A stretch of DNA of 64,000 nucleotides from Catalinimonas niigatensis (lineage in GTDB: Bacteria; Bacteroidota; Bacteroidia; Cytophagales; Cyclobacteriaceae), in NCBI RefSeq assembly GCF_030506285.1, contig NZ_CP119422.1, forward strand, positions 1,674,001-1,738,000. Direction: 5' to 3'. The notes under the pieces were generated by a model. The model saw only the letters and a program-made list of their open reading frames with translations, was not told the DNA's origin and did not search any database. The position numbers were made by a program, and so were the translations under genes. How positions within the stretch are numbered: position 1 is the stretch's first letter; each line of letters starts with the position of its first letter. Shown here piece by piece: positions 61,887 through 64,000 of this stretch.

Positions 61887-63164
61887 ATGTCCAATAACAC
61901 TGCAGAAATTAAAGTTGATGGAAAAACCTTTGAACTTCCGATCATAGAGGGAACGGAACAAGAAAAAGGAATAGATATCAGTAAATTGAGAGCAGAGAGT
62001 GGCTATATCACGCTAGATCCAGGATTTAAGAACACCGGTTCAACGACCAGTTCTATTACCTATCTAGACGGAGAAAATGGCATCCTACGCTACCGAGGTT
62101 ATTCTATTGAAGACCTGACCGCAAAATCCAGTTTTCTGGAAGTTTCTTATTTATTGATTTACGGTGAATTGCCTACTGAAAGTGAGTTTCAGGCGTTCAA
62201 AGAAGAAATTACGCACCATACATTGGTACATGAAGATATCAAAAAAATTCTGGATGGATTCCCTTCCAGTGCTCATCCCATGGGCGTTTTATCCTCTCTT
62301 GTCTGCTCACTTACTGCTTTTTACCCTGAGTCACTGGACCCTAACCGCTCCAAAGAAGAAGTAAATCTCAGTATCATCCGTATCATTGCCAAAATGCCTA
62401 CTTTTGTCGCCTGGGCATTCAAGCATAAGATCGGGCATCCGGTAAGTTATCCTGACAATTCCCTTGACTATTGCAGCAACTTCCTGAAAATGATGTTTGC
62501 CCTTCCTGCCGAAAGTTATCAGGTAGACCCTGAAAGAGCAGATGCATTGGATAAGCTTTTGATTCTGCATGCCGACCATGAGCAAAACTGCTCTACTTCC
62601 ACAGTCAGAGTAGTGGGATCTTCTCAGGCCAGTTTGTATGCTTCTATTTCTGCTGGTATCAATGCTTTGTGGGGCCCCCTACATGGTGGAGCCAACCAGG
62701 CAGTGATTGAAATGCTGGAAAAAATCAAGCAGGATGGTGGCGATGTGAAGAAATTTATTGATAAAGCCAAAGACAAAAATGATCCTTTCCGCCTGATGGG
62801 ATTTGGACATCGGGTGTACAAAAACTTTGACCCCAGAGCTAAGATTATCAAGAAGAATGCAGATGAGGTACTCAATGGGTTAGGTATCACCGATCCTGTG
62901 TTAGATATAGCCAAAGAACTGGAGAAAACTGCGTTGAATGATGATTACTTCCAGGAAAGAAAGCTTTATCCTAACGTGGATTTCTATTCAGGAATCATAT
63001 ATCGGGCAATGGGCATTCCTACCGATATGTTTACTGTCATGTTTGCGCTGGGACGCCTTCCCGGATGGATTGCCCAGTGGAAAGAAATGCGCGAAAATAA
63101 AGAACCGATTGGTCGTCCCCGCCAGATTTACACTGGTCACAACCTCCGTAAATTAGATCGCTAG
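61887..63164 (+). CDS. gltA: Citrate synthase
   Basis: The 425-residue protein is the hexameric type II citrate synthase. The catalytic residues lie in LHADHEQNCSTSTVR (first His), GPLHGGANQAVIEML (second His) and FGHRVYKNFDPRA. Also present are FKHKIGHPVSYP and DYFQERKLYPNVDFYSGIIYRAMGIP (the Asp-containing region). It condenses acetyl-CoA with oxaloacetate to open the citric acid cycle. The first 60 residues form a beta-rich N-terminal cap typical of the type II enzyme. It is followed by a strong terminator. Confidence 0.97.
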   Translation: MSNNTAEIKVDGKTFELPIIEGTEQEKGIDISKLRAESGYITLDPGFKNTGSTTSSITYLDGENGILRYRGYSIEDLTAKSSFLEVSYLLIYGELPTESEFQAFKEEITHHTLVHEDIKKILDGFPSSAHPMGVLSSLVCSLTAFYPESLDPNRSKEEVNLSIIRIIAKMPTFVAWAFKHKIGHPVSYPDNSLDYCSNFLKMMFALPAESYQVDPERADALDKLLILHADHEQNCSTSTVRVVGSSQASLYASISAGINALWGPLHGGANQAVIEMLEKIKQDGGDVKKFIDKAKDKNDPFRLMGFGHRVYKNFDPRAKIIKKNADEVLNGLGITDPVLDIAKELEKTALNDDYFQERKLYPNVDFYSGIIYRAMGIPTDMFTVMFALGRLPGWIAQWKEMRENKEPIGRPRQIYTGHNLRKLDR

Positions 63165-63186
63165 GAAAAATTTGATTGTAAAAAAA

Positions 63187-63217
63187 GCCTCATCTTAAAA
63201 AGTGAGGCTTTTTTTAT
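63187..63217 (+). terminator. Intrinsic terminator after gltA
   Basis: Stem GCCTCA/TGAGGC (63187-63192, 63203-63208), preceded by A-run and followed by seven T. Confidence 0.9.
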
Positions 63218-63231
63218 TCGTATATTTTTTA

Positions 63232-63246
63232 TGCAACTTAGTTGCA
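63232..63246. promoter_or_regulatory. Perfect TGCAACT/AGTTGCA palindrome, likely operator of the MerC gene
   Basis: The 7-1-7 inverted repeat TGCAACT-T-AGTTGCA lies 44 bases upstream of the MerC start and covers the candidate -33 TTG (63242-63244). Its symmetry and size fit a Fur/Zur-family or related metal-sensor site, by inference. It lies directly after the gltA terminator, so it should act only on the MerC gene. Confidence 0.7.
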
Positions 63247-63265
63247 AATAATCACGTTCATACTA

Positions 63266-63273
63266 TATCTTTG
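63266..63273 (+). promoter_or_regulatory. -7 element of the MerC gene
   Basis: TATCTTTG matches TAnnTTTG; the TTG at 63242-63244 is 21 bases upstream, a plausible -33 element. It places the transcription start near 63280 and leaves a leader of about 11 bases. Confidence 0.65.
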
Positions 63274-63290
63274 CCCTAAATTATTAATGC

Positions 63291-63674
63291 ATGTTGTTCG
63301 CAGAAAGTAAAGCAGATACGATAGGAATTTTCAGCTCAGTTCTTTGTTTGGTTCATTGCCTACTGGTACCCCTATTCATATTCGGTGGTTTACTAAACGA
63401 AGAATGGGGTGCGCATGCGCAATGGGTAGATTATTTATTTATCCTACTGGCAATCGGAGCAGTATTTTTTGCATCCCGTCAATCAGACATGTATGCTCTC
63501 AAAGTATTTATGTGGATCACGGTAAGTTGGTTTTCTATCTCTATCTTGTTGCACGATGTATTTGAAACAGCCCTGTATTCTTCTATGGTAGCCTCAATCG
63601 CACTGGTGGTATTGCATAGCATTAATTTCAGACGGCACCAACAACAGCACCATGCTAAAAAAGCTACCGCCTGA
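63291..63674 (+). CDS. MerC-domain small membrane protein
   Basis: The 127-residue protein has four hydrophobic helices and the MerC-like signature LCLVHCLLVPLFIFGG near residues 18-33, where Cys and His-Cys could bind a soft metal. The rest includes VDYLFILLAIGAVFFASRQ and a His-rich C-terminal tail (RRHQQQHHAKK), which also suggests metal binding. MerC proteins carry Hg2+ in classic mer operons. Chromosomal Bacteroidota members stand alone, often with metal-sensor sites, and may handle zinc or another metal. The palindrome upstream supports metal-dependent control. Confidence 0.86.
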   Translation: MLFAESKADTIGIFSSVLCLVHCLLVPLFIFGGLLNEEWGAHAQWVDYLFILLAIGAVFFASRQSDMYALKVFMWITVSWFSISILLHDVFETALYSSMVASIALVVLHSINFRRHQQQHHAKKATA

Positions 63675-63683
63675 GGTTTAATA

Positions 63684-64000
63684 TTAGAACCTTACTATTC
63701 CACCAATCACCGCATAGTGAATAAGGGAAAAGTTATACACTTCATCATTATCCGCACCACCTTCCAAAATACGGTAACCTGCTTTTAACGTAACATTCTG
63801 ACTCGGGTAAAACAAAGCCGCCAAAAGTACATCTTCAGCCCTACCCTGGGTACTCACCAATGCATCTCCCTGCAAAAGCAAACTCAATTTTTCTTTGGCA
63901 AACCATTCCAACTGAAAATTGATAAGAGGTACAAAACCCACATTGGTTTTAGTAGCGCTTTTCTCTTCATCTTCAATACGGATAAGCGCATCTCTGATTT
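63684..64000 (-). CDS. C-terminal part of an outer-membrane beta-barrel protein (cut by window edge)
   Basis: The frame is open from the right edge (IRDALIRIEDEEKSATKTNVG) to the stop at 63684, so the N-terminus is outside. The visible 105 residues alternate in the beta-barrel manner (FVPLINFQLEWFAKEKLSLLLQGDALVSTQGRAEDVLLAALFYPSQNVTLKAGYRIL) and end in GGIVRF, with the C-terminal Phe that directs insertion by the BAM complex. It lies 9 bases from the MerC stop, convergent. It is probably a small conserved Bacteroidota porin-like protein; its substrate cannot be judged from the fragment. Confidence 0.75.
   Translation of the reverse strand, partial: IRDALIRIEDEEKSATKTNVGFVPLINFQLEWFAKEKLSLLLQGDALVSTQGRAEDVLLAALFYPSQNVTLKAGYRILEGGADNDEVYNFSLIHYAVIGGIVRF

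Noticed and set aside
1-64000. CRISPR arrays, rRNA and tRNA genes, riboswitches
   Set aside because: No regularly spaced repeats, no recognisable rRNA or tRNA cores and no known riboswitch core were found by eye; a covariance-model search would be decisive.

Overview
The window looks like chromosomal DNA of a free-living Bacteroidota, most likely a Cytophagales (marine or soil type). The reasons are a SusC/SusD pair, a second TonB receptor with a DUF4249 lipoprotein, a DUF5009 membrane acyltransferase, a GSCFA protein, a zinc-finger-less DksA-like protein, Bacteroidota-type promoters (TTG near -33, TAnnTTTG near -7), many short hairpin-plus-T terminators and AT-rich gaps. No rRNA, tRNA or CRISPR array was seen.

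Layout. 0-1.35 kb: start of a P-type cation ATPase that runs off the left edge. 1.4-6.25 kb: a decayed zone with an IS982-type transposase remnant, a Xre/RES toxin-antitoxin locus whose toxin is broken, a periplasmic carbonic anhydrase pseudogene and an SPFH lipoprotein pseudogene with five in-frame stops. 6.3-8.85 kb: two small unknown proteins, a type II NADH dehydrogenase and an IS5-type remnant. 9-11.6 kb: ScpB, a DksA-like protein and a dehydrogenase/SAF protein. 12.5-18.8 kb: a SusCD pair without enzymes, divergent from an unusual DAHP-synthase-like enzyme; then methionine aminopeptidase, an S24-type repressor facing a tiny HTH protein, and a VOC protein.

22.4-28.1 kb: a stress-type cluster (PA2169-like four-helix protein, App1-like phosphatase, diacylglycerol-kinase-like lipid kinase, acidic coiled-coil lipoprotein, YtxH, Pmp3, DUF4235, topoisomerase IB). 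28.1-37.8 kb: peptide transporter, cytochrome c lipoprotein, PQQ-type sugar dehydrogenase, old yellow enzyme and a DUF1501/PSD1 operon of the type abundant in Planctomycetes. 38-41.9 kb: acetate uptake and activation (ActP-like symporter plus Acs). 42-50.4 kb: DUF5009 protein, lipoprotein, TonB receptor with DUF4249, MORN-like repeat protein and two overlapping unknown genes. 50.5-63.7 kb: mainly housekeeping genes (SRAP, rpsF-rpsR-rplI, GSCFA, YyaL-like, PriA, a DUF1080 lipoprotein, cystathionine beta-synthase, SPFH protein, citrate synthase, MerC). The right edge cuts an outer-membrane protein.

No complete new defence or mobile system can be claimed. The best candidates for a second look are the DAHP-synthase-like enzyme whose metal-binding Cys position is Asp, the run of neighbouring genes silenced by in-frame stops with reading frames largely kept, the opposed lipid phosphatase/kinase pair in the stress cluster, and two compact regulatory switches (20.9-21.2 kb and 63.2 kb).
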